DNA of 64,000 nt from Mesostigma viride (GCA_009746045.1 RPFO01000297.1:44379-108378); one strand, 5' to 3'; counted from the first letter of the stretch, positions 32,301 to 44,800 are shown. The notes: a model not told the origin generated them from the sequence alone. Program-made: numbers and translations.

Positions 32301-34024
32301 CTTGTGTGGGGAAAGGTTAGCTCGGACGTCGCTAATGGATGCGATGAGTGGGGACCAACCCGCGCGTCGCGTCTGCTCGTCCGTGCGGTGTTAGACGGCC
32401 GGCTGCTCCCTGGCATGGGGCCCGATGCGTATCCATCTGTTGTCCTACAAGTGCCCAACTGTGTCCTGGAAACGCCCCAAGTATACTGTCCCAAGTAAAT
32501 GCCCAAGTTTCGTGTCCCATGCCATAGTACTGAAGGTACCCCATGCCTCGCGGGTCCTCGCCGTCACCCCTCGTCCCGTGGAGGTTGCCTCGTGGGCATT
32601 GGGTGTCTAGGGGCATGTTCCCGTGTCAGACCCCAGTGTCGCGCTCCAGTGTGTTGTGTCACGCTGCATGCTGTGGGAGCGTGTGGGAGCCGCCTTGCAT
32701 GCGTGGCCACCCATTAGGTCACCACACGGTGTCCACAGGGTGCTGTGGCGGGTATAGAAGGATGGGAATCCAGGCCCTGTTGTGGCCTAGTTCGGTCCGT
32801 ACTTGTTAGCAAATGGCAATATACTCATATTCATCCGTTGCACGCGGCCCATTTGGTGCTCGGTGACTTGGTGCTCGGTGTTGGCCGGCGCATATCTTGG
32901 ATGCGTGCACGGCTTGACGTGTCTCCTGCCATGCCCCCCCCCCCCCCCCCCTCTCCCCCTTTCCCCCGATACCGCTGCCACTGCGCCCATACCTGCGCTC
33001 ACTGCGTCTGCGCCCTGTCCACCAGGAATCGCCGGCGTTCATCGAGTCGTCTTTTGATGAGCGGATAGTGGGCTGCACTGGAGGGTATGGAGGTATGTAC
33101 GAGCGCGCAGCCTGTGGTGGATGGACGGAAACGCACGGGGGGGCGTGCGGGGTCATGGCCTGGGGGTTAGCAGAAACAGTGTGCCGAGTGGGATGATGGG
33201 ACGGCTGGTTGGTCTTTCTCTTGCTGCCTATCTCGATCACGCAACTCGCAGTGGTATGCGCTGCATTGGTTGCAGTCAACGTGGAAAGCTACCGATGCAT
33301 CCATTTGTGTGCTGCCCATTTTTTATGTTGTGTGCTTGCGTGGGAAGGGTTGTCATAGGGCGGCGAGGGCGGGAGGGGTGGGTGCCTTGATGCATGTCGT
33401 GCTGTGGATAGACAGAGCTTTCTTGGCCCATTTCTTCCCACTGGCCCCAGCTATGCGCAGATTTTTTTTTCCTCCCTGGCATGCCGGCCCCCTGGGTGCC
33501 TTCTCATCGCTCCACGCGCCTGACTCGCCTGACTCGCCTGACTCGCCTGACCCGCCTGACTCGCCTGACTTGCCTGACTCACCGCGGCTACGTCCCACAC
33601 TGTGTGTGGTGTGGTGAGTGCGTGCGTGCTGCTTCGCCCTGTGCGCCCCACTCCAGAGGAGGAGCACGACATTGTCTGGTTCCGCCTTCACAAGGACCAC
33701 GACATCACCTGCCCCATCTGCTCGCAGTACTTCAAGGTGAGCTGCCGCCTGCTTCTGGTGAGGTGAGGTGGGGCTGGGGCTGGGGCTGGGGCTGGGGCTG
33801 GGGCTGGGGCTGGGGCTGGGGCTGGGGCTGGGGCTGGGGCTGGGGGAAGGGCTGGGGGAAGGGCTGGGGGAGGTTGGGTGGGTGGGGAGGTGGTGGCGGT
33901 GGTGGCGGTGGTGGCGGTGGTGGCGGTGGTGGCGGTGGTGGCGGTGGTGGCGGTGGTGGCGGTGGTGGCGGTGGTGGCGGTGGTGGCGGTGGTGGCGGTG
34001 GTGGCGGCGGTGGCGGCGGTGGCG

Positions 34025-34058
<34 letters not shown>

Positions 34059-35033
34059 CGGTGGCGGCGGTGGCGGCGGTGGCGGCGGTGGCGGCGGTGG
34101 CGGCGGTGGCGGCGGTGGCGGCGGTGGCGGCTGTGGTGGCTGTGGTGGCTGTGGTGGCTGTTGTGGTGGCCGTGCCGTGCGTTATGTGCCGTTTGCCTGA
34201 GAGCCAGGGAATGTTGGAAAGATTCCCTACAGGGGTACCGTCTTTGGGCGACAGGAGCTGCAAAGCATGTACCAGGTTTATGGTGTGAGCATTGTCCCAA
34301 AACCAAGCTGTCCAATGCAAAGATACCCTTGAAAACCCCATCCACAAATTTTTGCTCAACCAACGGGGGTAACAACAGAGAGGAAGCATACGTGTCATTC
34401 ATGCTGTGTGCCAGCGCTTCTTACCTTGGTTACCTTGCCTTGCTGGCGTATGATAGGTCTCTCCCATAATTTAGTGGGAGAAAGGCCAACAAACCATTTA
34501 TAATTCCTACCTACATTCAGTGCCACAAATCCAGTATGCCCCTCCGAACAACCGCTGTCACGTTATTTTCAGCACGATTGTGTGCTAAGAAACAATTTCC
34601 AGGTTTTCAGCCTTGAGCACATCGAAACCGCGGCTAAGAAAGGCTGCGTCAAAACTCACCTAAAGCTCAAGTGCTTTTGGGCAAATTTCTTCCATGAAAC
34701 CACACGACGAATACCTTAGTACTGCCGCCATCGCCATGGCTCGTGCCTTGACACATCCCAAACGTGTAACGTAGACCAAATCACTGAAAGCTGCCAGGGC
34801 TCTGGCTACGCGCAGCACGGAATGGCAAGCTACCTGGCGTTAACTGTACGGATTGAAGGCGAATGCACCCATTTTCTTTTCTGGCTGATCCTTTGCTCCC
34901 CCCTCTCAATGGTCTTTCATGATACTGACGCTCGTATTTCATGTGGGCCTGTCCCCTTGCTCCTATTGTTATGCTTACCCCCCCGCAGCTCAAGGTGACC
35001 GGCCCAGGTGGCGCCCCCGGTGCGCACCACTAA
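29313..35033 (+). CDS. COX5B: cytochrome c oxidase subunit 5b, mitochondrial (six exons)
   Basis: CDS join of 29313-29505, 29840-29913, 30997-31047, 33026-33092, 33657-33736 and 34989-35033: 510 bases, 169 residues. All junctions are GT-AG with matching phases (1, 0, 0, 1, 0). The first 50 or so residues are an Arg/Ser-rich mitochondrial targeting peptide (MAALRSASRLLFRRVVSS). The mature part matches the Cox5b/yeast Cox4 family: DYGHVTGLEKEEIVAQMQ, SGPFGTPESPAFIESSFDER, VGCTGG, EEEHDIVWFRL and TCPICSQYFKL, with the family's structural zinc cysteines in GC-T-GG and CPIC. It is a nuclear-encoded peripheral subunit of complex IV on the matrix side. It ends LKVTGPGGAPGAHH. Intron 3 is 2 kb and several introns hold tandem repeats. 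No frameshift in any exon, unlike the surrounding transposons. Confidence 0.93.
31303..31757. repeat. minisatellite in COX5B intron 3
   Basis: Two interleaved units built on CCTAGTATATCCATGCC, TTCTATATCCTAGTCAA and AAAGTATGTCCATGCC, each about 31-36 bp, giving a higher-order alternation. About 455 bp in all. Confidence 0.85.
33518..33580. repeat. 9-bp repeat GCCTGACTC upstream of COX5B exon 5
   Basis: About seven copies of GCCTGACTC with two variant units, ending 77 bases before the exon 5 acceptor. Possible influence on splicing is unproven. Confidence 0.75.
33769..33868. repeat. GGGGCT hexanucleotide array in COX5B intron 5
   Basis: About 13 uninterrupted GGGGCT units, then GGGGGAAGGGCT variants. 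It begins about 30 bases after the exon 5 donor. Confidence 0.9.
33885..34170. repeat. GGTGGC/GGCGGT array in COX5B intron 5
   Basis: About 280 bp of GGTGGC-type 6- and 9-bp units, with interruptions toward GGCGGC and TGTGGC at the right. It produces spurious poly-Gly, poly-Ala/Val and poly-Arg/Trp frames. Confidence 0.9.
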
Positions 35034-35177
35034 GGCCTGCCCTTCTGTGCTTTGGTGCATGACGGTGCACTGGGTGCCTTGGGAGGCACCCCTTGGACGT
35101 GCGCTGTGGCGGGGTGATGACGTCTCCTCAAGCACAGCGAACTTGGTGCTTGCTTGCTCCAAGCAAGGGCAACAATA
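35034..35177 (+). other. COX5B 3' flank before the minisatellite
   Basis: About 145 bases after the COX5B stop, probably 3' UTR. No clear polyadenylation signal was identified. Confidence 0.35.
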
Positions 35178-35399
35178 GTTGCCTGGCTGCCTGGCTGCCT
35201 GGCTGCCTGGCTGCCTGGCTGCCTGGCTGCCTGGCTGCCTGGCTGCCTGGCTGCCTGGCTGCCTGGCTGCCTGGCTGCCTGGCTGCCTGGCTGCCTGGCT
35301 GCCTGGCTGCCTGGCTGCCTGGCTGCCTGGCTGCCTGGCTGCCTGGCTGCCTGGCTGCCTGGCTGCCTGGCTGCCTGGCTGCCTGGCTGCCTGGCTGGC
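35178..35399. repeat. 8-bp minisatellite CTGGCTGC, about 27 copies
   Basis: An essentially perfect CTGGCTGC/GCCTGGCT array of about 220 bp directly downstream of COX5B, ending CTGGCTGGCTT. Perfection suggests recent expansion. Confidence 0.95.
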
Positions 35400-36333
35400 T
35401 TGGGCGTGGATCTAGGCGAAGGGCAGCGCGGGCCAGCAGCCCTGCGCGCCCTGGGCAGGGGCGCATGGCTCGGCCCTCGGTCTGTTGCCCTGCGATTGCA
35501 GTTTTATTGTTGTGCAAGCGCGGGCGTTGGATGCACGGCACGGCCTCCCCATGTGCTTGTGGTGACTGCTATTTTGGTGCCACTGCGGAGGGGGGGGGGG
35601 GGGGGGGCGGGGGCGCAGGTGGCCCAGATAAGTTCACATTGGGGTGGTGCCTGCATCAGGGCAGATAACATGCATGTCAGATAGGTCCTGTGAGCGGTAA
35701 CTAGAAAACCCATTTCCTATTCAGGGCATGGCATGCTGGAACGCTTGAAATCATGAGGCGTGTTGGCACATTTGCTGGCAACGGACACCCTGGTGGGTGG
35801 CCCTGGGTGGGGTGGTGGCATGCAGTGCTGGAGAGCTTGGCTGGAGCTGCCGCCATACCCTCTTGGTTTCAATAGAAACTGGGTACCTTGTTGGTTTCGA
35901 GAGAAACTGCTTAGTTTTAGGTGAAGCACATGGATGGCTTACAAGCACGACAGGATTAGTCTAGCGTGAGGCTTACAGCGTCATGGCTCTTGCTGCGTGC
36001 GCCATGGAAGCTGCCTGGTTGTAGTGCATGTTCTGTTTGACAATTTGCAGGGGTTACATGTATAGTAAATTTGGTGGAATACTAATTTCTTTCAATTGAA
36101 TCCCTGGCTCGTAGCGAGATGTGTGGCTGGATGATTTAGGTCACATCTGACGAAAATTTTGTGGTGTTCTCCACTTTATTGCGGAGTTGTGGCCGCTGAC
36201 ACGACGTCAGGCCTACTTGGTCTTGCTTGCTTCAGGCTAACTTGATCCCTATTTGTGTCATGCTAGCGGTTGATGTAGCCGGTAGCATAGATTGTAGACC
36301 ATGATAATTAGTTAATTAATTAAGAAAATGTCT
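35400..36333. other. region without a supported gene
   Basis: Contains a G-run of about 18 bases near 35590 and an AATTAGTTAATTAATTAA stretch near 36310 that looks like a LINE 3' tail. No coding motif seen. Confidence 0.35.
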
Positions 36334-37130
36334 CCGGCTGCAGCTTTGCCCTCTGGCCCTGAAGGCAGCTGTTCCACTAGCCAAGCACTAGTGGTGGCCT
36401 CGCCCCCCGGGATCGCGTCGCCTGAGCCCAAGCCTTGCCGCTGAGCGCAGTCGCCCTGCTGAGCCGAGCTAGGATGAGTTCGACTTAGACGCCAGCCAGC
36501 CCGGCTTTTTTGACACGCTCAACCACGACAGCCTCCTGGGCTACTTGTTTTTTGGATCGCGCGCCTGGCTTATTAACCTAATAAATGTGGGGACGCATGG
36601 GCTGCAATGGCCATCTCCAAGTGCTGCAAGGGGGTAAGATTCAGTGCTGGTGATTCCGTGTCAGCACGATGGTAGCATGCGATTTCTGGCCTGCCCTGGT
36701 TGTCTCCTTGATATTTGTCTCCACATTATGAAGCGGCTTGGACAGCCGGGGCGGCACATTCTGACCTGGCCTGGCCCCGCGGACATTCCCAAAAGGGTAG
36801 GGAAACCTGTCACCAACTACGTTCAGATGTTGCTGGACGACCTAGTGGTCCCAGCCCAGTTTGAGCACCGCATCCACTCTCTCTCCCGTCTTTGGACTGC
36901 CATGCAGGACAAGACGCGGTGGAAGAAGATTGTCAAGGCGCACACGCCCGACCCTGTGGGCAGGCCACCTCCCCCCAAGCGGAGGAGGCGTTTTGATGAG
37001 TAGTGTAGTTAGGATTTTCTAGATAGAGTTAGGATAGTTCGATCACGCGGCTTCCTCCACCCCATCCATCATGAAATATGTGCTACATGACCCCCCCACG
37101 GAGGCATGTTATAATTTAATTTAATTATGA
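36334..37130 (+). pseudogene. internally deleted LINE copy
   Basis: It follows a TTAATTAATTAA stretch with an ATG frame (MSPAAALPSGPEG) that may be the start of a LINE ORF1. From 36674 it matches the 3' part of the family at 18572-18835 and 20301-20816: ILTWPGPADIPKRVGKPV, AQFEHRIHSLSRL, AHTPDPVG and KRRRRFDE before the stop at 37003. The 3' UTR holds GTGCTACATGACC and ends in an AATTTAATTTAATTA tail. Most of ORF2 is missing. Confidence 0.6.
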
Positions 37131-37596
37131 AGCTATTAAAACCATTCCTTGGTCATACCCAAAAGAACGGCAACTGTTAAACAACATAGTCAATCAATGT
37201 ACACGCACCTCTTCGACATCAACTCACTCACATCCTTCTGACCTATACAACAAACGACCACAGAATATACAACGCCAGCCGCCTAAAACGCCCCCCAACC
37301 TGCTAACCCTATGCCAGAAACCAGTACCTCCTCTCAGATAGCCTGAGAAGTCCCTGCGATTTGCACGCTGCAGGCTGCATGACAAAGCCCGGTGGCAAAC
37401 TTCATCCCATCCCCTACCCTTATCCACAAATGGCCCTATATATCACAACCCGTAGTCACGCACTCTAGCTCGCGAAGCTCCGGAGCCATGCCAGTATCTA
37501 CGGGGGTGCCGTCGGCAGGAAAGGAGCGGCCCTCCCAGGAGAGAAAGACACTTGCACCGTGGGCACCAACCCAGAGGTCCGCCCCTCCTTGGCCCG

Positions 37597-40500
37597 TCAC
37601 TCCTTGGTCACGGGCGGCACAGCGGTGCCGTTGGTACCCTGAGCAGCCGCCATGTGCTGCAGCGGCATCAGCTGCAGCTTGTCGGCATCCGGGTACGCAG
37701 ACCCGCCATGCTTGCTCGCGTCCATGCCCTTGACCTCATCCTCGAGCGGCACGCGCAGCCAGCCCACCTTGTGCAGCAGATAGAAGCAGGGCGTGATGTT
37801 GACCACGATCCAGGCAAAGATGGTGAACGCGCCAATCACCTGGCAGGCAAACAGGCCGCCGTCACCGTAGAAGAGGCCCTCATACTTCATGCGCGTGTTG
37901 AACGCAGCGACAATGTTCTCCTTCTTCGAGAGGATGCCCGTGCCCATGAGACCCCAGAAGCCGCAGCCACCGTGCATGGCACCGGCCTGCACGCATCAAA
38001 GCAAATGATTAGCACACAACCAACCAAAAGATTAGCACACAACAAACCAAAAGTCCGTAAGTAAAATAAAAAACCAAAAAGTAAACTAGTGCACGGCGCC
38101 AGCCTGCAGGCATCCAAATGTCATGCATGGCATCTGCCTGGAGTTATACATCCGCTCAAACCGACCTGCGACTTGCATTGCCATTCTTAAAGTGGCGTTC
38201 AGTTTCGATACGTGGGGACAAGGGCATTAGCCATTGAGGACTTCATGCTCACGTGATGCAGTCTCCTTTATGGGTATACAGTCATTCACGCCTGTAGTTG
38301 CCGTGAACCCCAATAAACCCTTGAACCCAACTTACGATGTGAATGACTGTAATGATCTCTGGTTCTGTTTCATCAAAAACCAGGATGGGCAAGCGAGGGT
38401 GGACACAGGACCTGCATGCGCGAGGAAACTCCCGTGAAGCACCGCACGACCTTGTCTACAAGCAAAGAGAGGGGAGACTTGGCAAAGAGAGGGTGGTGGG
38501 GCCTTTCGTGCACTCCAGGGGCTATCCATTCTGTTCCCCCACCTGCAGGGGATCATCCACGCGCCACATGAGCAGCAGCTTATCCAAGTAGTAGAAAAGG
38601 ATGGCGCCAACGCCGCCCAGGATGAGTGCCGCCCACGGCTCCACAGTGGCACACCCAGCGGTGATGGAGACAAGGCCACACAGGGCGCCTGGACGGGGAG
38701 GTTCAAGCAGGGGGGGGGGAGAAGATCGAACACCCATACCATCAAGGTATACAGGGAGCATGTCAGGCCCTTGGCGACAAAAGACCATACAAACAAGGAG
38801 GCAGTTGACAGCACATAACCGAAAACATTTGCCACAGGCTGAACATAACATCCCCTGTTCATTGCATTGGTCAAGACCGACACGGTTCCCTTACTACTTG
38901 ACCCACCCAGTCTTCATACCAGAAAAACCATGTAACCACCAACCCACACACCGTTCATCGCGCCGGTGAGGTCCCACACTTTGTCCTTGAGCACCGCATG
39001 GAAGAGCGCAACCACGCCGCCCGACGCGCCTGCCAGGGTGGTGTTGACCGCAACCTTGGCGGCCACATGCGACAAGCCCACAATCGCACCGGTCGAGCCC
39101 GGGTTGAAGCCGTACCAGCCGAACCAGAGCATGAACACACCAAGGGCCGCGAAGGACACGTTGTGGCCCGGGATCTCCTTAGGCTTTCCGTCCATGTCAA
39201 AGCGGCCGATGCGGGGCCCGACGATCTTGGCGCCGACGATACCCGAGATTCCACCCACCATGTGGACCACGCCGCACCCTGGCAGGGGGGGCAGGGGGGA
39301 GAGAGAGTGATCCAGACAGGAACGCAGCAGCCAGAAGTAAAACGATGCGGTCGGTTTGTGAGCTGACTGCGCGATTATGGAAGACCATTGTCGGATGCCA
39401 GGTTGGCGTGGCGGGGGGCAGCAGACCCGGGAATTACTCCAACTTTTTCACAATCCACCCCCTTTACACCTAGAGGAAACATGAACTGTCGCCCACACCA
39501 GCTCATACCAGCAAGCGCGACCTCCCGCCTTCAACACCGATCCTTTCCCTCCGTCACATATCATCATTTCACCCCCTCTTGAACGATTACGTGAAATCGA
39601 ACCTACCAGCAAAGTCAATCATGCCGCTGTCGATGAGCAATGGGCCCGTTGTCTTGAAGGCTGACAGCCAGCCGCTACCTGACCACACCCAGTGGGCAAC
39701 GACCGGGTACAGGAACGCGGTCAAGAAGGAGGAGTAGACGATGTAGGCCTTGATCTGGGTTCGCTCGATGATGGAGCCCGACACGATGGTGGACGCGGTG
39801 GCCGCGAAGGTGAACTGTTTATCGGTTAGGATGGGGGGGAACGGGCAGGGCAGCCAGGAAGGCACACAGGTGGGTGGGGTGGGCAGGAGAAAAAGACAGA
39901 CAGAGGGTAGCATGGCAAGTAGCACAGAGGATAGAAAAAGCGGGTCAACACGTGCATTGGTCCGGGACAGAGCTTGGTACACCAAAAAAAAGAATGGAAC
40001 AAGAATGGAAACCACTGGATCACGTGACGGTGACAGCACCATGTATCTGTAAGAACCAGAAGTACATCTTTTGTTACGTGCTGTTGTCCAGCACCTGTAA
40101 GAACAAGAACTATATATATTGTTACTTGACGTTGTCCTGTACCTGGAAGAACCAGAAGTACATCTTCTGCAGTTGGAGACCCCTCATCCCGAAAAACTTG
40201 GAGCCGATGAACCCGTTCCCATCGTTGATCCAGTTGCCATCGGCGTCGTGCGCGGTGTCGTCACCATACGCAAACGCGTAGCCGAAACAGTACCAGCCCA
40301 GGGCACCGAACGTCGCGTCTAGCAAGATGTATAGCAGGATGTTCTTGACGTTCTTGGCACGGACCGCGCCGATGGAAAGCATGGCAAAGCCGCCTTGCCT
40401 GTGGGTTGGGGGGAGTAAGGCCCAGGGTGGAATAAGGAAGTATCAAGGATTGACATAGGTAAGGTATAGGAAGGAGATTTTTACGCACCAATGAGGCCTG

Positions 40501-41666
40501 CTATTAAAACCCCTTGGCACTGGCCTGTTGTTGTCTGTTTGGCATCTGTTTCGGTTCATGGGACACCCAGGGCAAGCTCCAGGGACGTGGCTAACGATCC
40601 GGTTTGCATTGGGTGATGAGGGCATTACCCCACAGGATATCAGCCCTATACATCACACAGCACATTCATTGAATTGCCGCAGCCTTACGCATTGTCAGTC
40701 AACAGAGTCCAATGTTTATGGTCCAAGCAGTCGTGTCTTCCACGACCAAGTGGTTGACAGCCAAGTGGTGTAACCACCAGAACCATAATAGGCAGCGCCA
40801 TGCATTCTGGACAGTAAATACCGGCACCAATTTTGCATTCTCAACACCACATAGACATTTTAAAGCCAAGCATTGAACCTGGAACGGGCCAAGGCTCTTG
40901 TCTCATTCTTTCTTGTGCTGCAGCCTGTATATCCACTCGCTTTGTTTTTCTCTATGTCCACTTGAACTTAGGGGTCATGAGGGCAAATGCATACCGGCAT
41001 TGGGGGCTTACGGTCCAACCACTGCAATCCCACTACCATTCAAGGAAAATATTCGCACTGCTTTACGGATAAAATCATACTGTAAAATGGTCACCATACC
41101 TAGCAACGAGACCGAGGAAAGTCAAGGCATAATCCTCCCAAACTGAGCCCTTGAGAGCAGGAGGGAAAGGGTGTGCGGGCATTAGAGTGAGAAACATTGC
41201 GCAATCGACACCGATGAATTGCGCAATCGACGCTGATGAAACGCAAGCTGGGGAGCCCGACTGACACATGCATAATTACATCTGTGTAGGTACTTCCAGT
41301 ACCCTCCCAGAACACGTGCATGGCGGATGAGCAGAAGCAAACCCAGGCAATGTGTGGCGCGTGCAACATTGAGTACACATTCCGGGAGGATAATCGTTTC
41401 ACTTATCGACGAAGCCTACAAGTAACCGAGAGAGCGAAGCCTTACAGTTGATTTTCCTTCCAGTCCATGGCACAACTCTTTACATTGAAGAAGATTGAAG
41501 GGATGAGCGACCGTACTTACATGAAGAAAATCAGGAAGGAGCAGAGCAACACCCACATCACGTTGGAATCAGTTTGCACCGAGGCGGACTTCTCAAGCAG
41601 CTCCAACAGGGCTTCCTGTTGTTGCAGCGTAAGCACCAAAGTCACTGTCTCGCCTTCGCCCGACAT
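37597..41666 (-). CDS. ammonium transporter, AMT family (six exons)
   Basis: Exons on the minus strand are 41666-41521, 40398-40143, 39814-39607, 39278-38952, 38688-38543 and 37986-37597. They total 1473 bases, 490 residues, with GT-AG introns and consistent phases (2, 0, 1, 1, 0). Diagnostic sequences are FFMQGGFAML with [11 protein letters not shown] (helix 1), [27 protein letters not shown] (family signature with Asp and the first pore His), [21 protein letters not shown] and [12 protein letters not shown] (second pore His). About 11 membrane helices are expected, in the plasma membrane. It conducts NH4+/NH3 for nitrogen uptake. Length fits AMT1-type proteins. The start [14 protein letters not shown] is the first plausible Met before the first helix. 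Intron 1 is 1.1 kb. All exons are intact. Confidence 0.93.
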
Positions 41667-43137
41667 TTTCTCGTCAAATGAAGAGAACAAGTATTGACAA
41701 CGGTCGAGATTACTGGTATCAGAGATACCAAACGAGCATGCACTCGGCCGACGTTGAACTGCCGATCCGCTTCGACAGCCGGAGTAAATGCCAGGACGCC
41801 GACAAAACCACTGCAAAAATGTTGGCACGAGGGAGGGTTAACAACGATCGCGAGGAGGGTTCACAACGAAATTCTGCGACAGTCTTGACACGATGGATGG
41901 GCGGCAACGACTACGAGGGCTCCGGCCGCCATGAACGGTACAGATAAACCGACTGACGAGCCTGGCGCGAGAATCAGCAGAAATTAATCAGCGAACAATT
42001 ATCCAGCGGCGTGTTGGCGCGCGCAGCGTTTGCCTGCTGGATGTGCCAAAGGTTGCAACTCTTGGATAGCACGGGTCGTCCGTCAAAAAGTGCTGCCATC
42101 TGGCGTCCGTTGCAGTCACCACGGGCCGGTTCGTGACCGGTTCGTGTCAGAAATGTGGGAATCCTTTCATTCCCTTTGCCGAGACCACAATCAAGGGCCG
42201 GGCGCCGGGCCGGGCGACGCGACGCCCCGGACCAGTTGCCGCAGCTTCCAGATCAGCAAAGCAGAGCAGGAAAATATCATACAGTATGTCATGCGGCCTT
42301 GCGGGTTGGGCTGTAGCAAGACGTTATAACTGAAATCTTCCTTGGAGCGCAGAGAGGCTGACCACAAACATTGACGCCGCGCAAGGCCAGATTCCTCTGA
42401 CCCTTCGCGCTTGAGCAGTCGCCTCAGGGTTCTCTCGTACGGAAGCAGACTTAAGCCAAGGCCGCCGCCAGGTCAAGTTGTATATAGGGTCGGCGGAGGA
42501 ATCGGGAAGTCGTCCGTCAAACACGGCAAGCAGAGATTCTTGATTCCTAGAATCGTCTTTTCGACGCACACCAAACTTTCTTTTCGGCCTGCTCTTTTCT
42601 TACTGTAGGGCTTCTTTCCTGGTTACCGTTGGGCACCAAGGAAATTGAAGTTGGTTTTCCCCCCGGAAGGCCAAAACCCGACAAGGAAAGCAGTGTTTTT
42701 TTTAAGGTTTTCGTTACAAGTGGCGCTAGGCCACTTGTGGCGTTTCGAACTAAGAAAACTTCAGTTTACTCGGCCAATGTGTGGCTTTAAGCCAATTAAA
42801 ATTGGGCTTGGCACGGCCACGTGTGGCGGGCTGGCTTTTTGGTTGACCCTGCCGGCCGGCAGCGGGGTCAGCGCGGCGCGGCGCCGTACTGGCTGTACAC
42901 AAGGCGGGCGAGCGTCTCCGTCTCAGGAATCGGCGCCAGGCGTACTTGGTAAATCAAGTAACGTGCGTGTTTGCAACTTGCCCGTTGAAACTCTACGGCG
43001 GAGCCAATTTTCGGAAGAACCTCACCCTTCTGCTTGCAAATTAGGGACAAATTCGGTGGATGGATGGAATTCGGAAGCGCATAATTTGTAGGGTTGGGTC
43101 CACGAGTACTAAGTCCACGAGTAGAAAAGGCAAGTAC
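41667..43137. other. AMT upstream region, no supported gene
   Basis: Probable AMT promoter and 5' UTR near 41667-42000. ORFs on the plus strand at 42030 and 42645 have no recognisable motif. Nothing else seen. Confidence 0.35.
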
Positions 43138-43430
43138 CGAGTAGTGAGTACTACTCACTACTCGGTACTCGCCATTTTTTTGGAGCCCGAGTAGTACTCG
43201 GTACTCGTACTCGCCGACTTTTTTCAGCCCGAGTAGTACTCGGTACTCGTACTCGCCGACTTTTTTTAGCCCGAGTAGTACTCGGTACTCGTACTCGCCG
43301 ACTTTTTTGAGCTCGAGTACTACTCGCTACTCGTACTCGTGAAAGTATCAGATACTCGAGTAGTACACGAGTAGTACTCATGAACCTGAGATGGTCGAGT
43401 AGTACTCGAGTAGTACTCATGTTCTGAGGA
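43138..43430. repeat. 42-bp minisatellite rich in GAGTAGTACTC
   Basis: Units of about 42 bp: GAGCCCGAGTAGTACTCGG then TACTCGTACTCGCCGAC and a T6-T7 run. Near-palindromic GAGTA/TACTC words predict hairpins. The same family recurs at 45220-45457 and 45917-45945. Confidence 0.85.
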
Positions 43431-43521
43431 CAATCATCATGGTTGTCATCAACGACGAAGTGCCTTTTCGAGTACACGGCAGACTAGGGATACCGGCTAC
43501 TTCTACATAAAAATCATAGGA

Positions 43522-44001
43522 CACTACAATACGCTTCCGCGGACACCTTTTTCAGCGGGGAAAGTGCCCCCGGGCTTCCGGGGCAAATTCAGCAAGCGCT
43601 GCGGAACTTAGATACTAAAATTTCGTTTTTGGTTCGTACCGTACAGCCAATCATTTTGCGCCCGGATCAAATTGTGATCTGGGCACTGAACACGAAAATT
43701 TCAGCGGAACGTACGAAACACCAACGCAACTACAGAAAATTTTCAGTGACGAAACTGTAGTACCGTATACCCAAGAAAAATGTAGTAGGACTTCGCTAAA
43801 TTCACGTTCGGAATTTTTCCCCGCAAGATTCCCCCGCAAGATTCCCCCGCACGATTCCCCCCGCTAGGTTCAGGCTCCAGTCGATGCTCGCCAAATGGCG
43901 CAAAAAAAGAAACATATGTTAAAATCAACGGTGCGAATCCTCGTTACCGCTCGGGTAACATTCTCACTCATTTCGCGTCTCCTACGAACCGTATTGTAGT
44001 G
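43522..44001. mobile_element. possible CACTA-like non-autonomous element
   Basis: Ends form an inverted repeat: CACTACAATACGCTTC at left and GAACCGTATTGTAGTG at right (one mismatch over 16). The CACTACAA terminus is typical of CACTA/EnSpm elements. No convincing 3-bp target duplication is visible, so the call is tentative. 480 bp, no coding capacity. Confidence 0.4.
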
Positions 44002-44002
44002 G

Positions 44003-44800
44003 ATGCACCCGGGTCGCCTGCGCTGGCACCCCGAGTGGCCGGGCTACACCTGGATCAAGAACATTACCTTGGCAGTTGATCACCCATTGGTTGACAAGCG
44101 GGCCACCGACGTCCAGCACCTGCTTATGCATCGGGCCATCGGGGTCAATTCCCAACTGCACCACCGGTACTCCCACGCGGCGGCGTGCTTATGCAACTTT
44201 CCAGATGAAACAATTGAGCACAGATTTCTGGACTGCCAACTCGCAGGGGTTTGGCAATGGCTGCTGGGTATATGGGCCAAGTGGATGGCTATTACAGCTC
44301 CCCCGCCCACCACCGTCACACTATCTACGGTTATTTTCGGCATCACGGGATTACGGGACGCGAGCCTCACAGCCAACCAGATGGCATGGATATGGCTACG
44401 CACGACGATGCTTCACACCATATGGCAAGTTCGCAACGAGACGGCCGTATTCACGTTACGTGCCGCGTACACGAGAGGTGCCGTGGTCCGCCGGTTTATC
44501 TCCTCTTGGAACCTGGCTATGCGTCGTTACTGGCTCCTGGCGACGGAACAACACAAAGTATGGGACCCGGGCCCTAACAATGACACCCCCAGCCCACTGG
44601 AAGTCTTCCATGCACTCATGGGCATGAACCAGGTCTTTACACTTATGCCGGATGACGATATATCTACAGTACACTGGCTACCTTGGTCGCAGGGCGCGCC
44701 TTATTAATGCGGGCACCCCAATTTAGGCACAACTAGGCATTTCAGGCTATTTTTGGCATACCTGGGTCACCTTAACTGTTATATGGAAATAAACTAACAC
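44003..44800 (+). pseudogene. LINE 3' fragment with zf-RVT domain
   Basis: The open frame 44003-44707 encodes about 234 residues. At about 70-90 it has CLCNFPDETIEHRFLDC, the zinc-binding motif (C-x-C...E-x-x-H-x4-C) found after the RT of many plant and algal LINEs, followed by WQWLLGIW and a helical C-terminal part. No RT is present, so this is a 5'-truncated insertion. The 3' side has an AATAAA (about 44788) without a long poly(A). It lies between two arrays of the same minisatellite and directly abuts the CACTA-like ends. Confidence 0.6.

Noticed and set aside
33481-34469. Poly-Gly, poly-Ala/Val, poly-Arg/Trp and His-rich proteins in several frames
   Set aside because: Translations of GGGGCT and GGTGGC arrays inside a COX5B intron; open in all frames because of the repeat.
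35093-35684. Proteins made of WLPGCLAA repeats and an antisense QAARQPGS repeat
   Set aside because: Translations of the 8-bp CTGGCTGC minisatellite; open in every frame.
42645-43091. 148-residue plus-strand ORF as a gene
   Set aside because: No motif, no splice-consistent partner, and repetitive GC-rich words; treated as chance.
43138-43430. CRISPR-like array
   Set aside because: Direct repeats are contiguous without unique spacers, in a eukaryotic, transposon-rich context.
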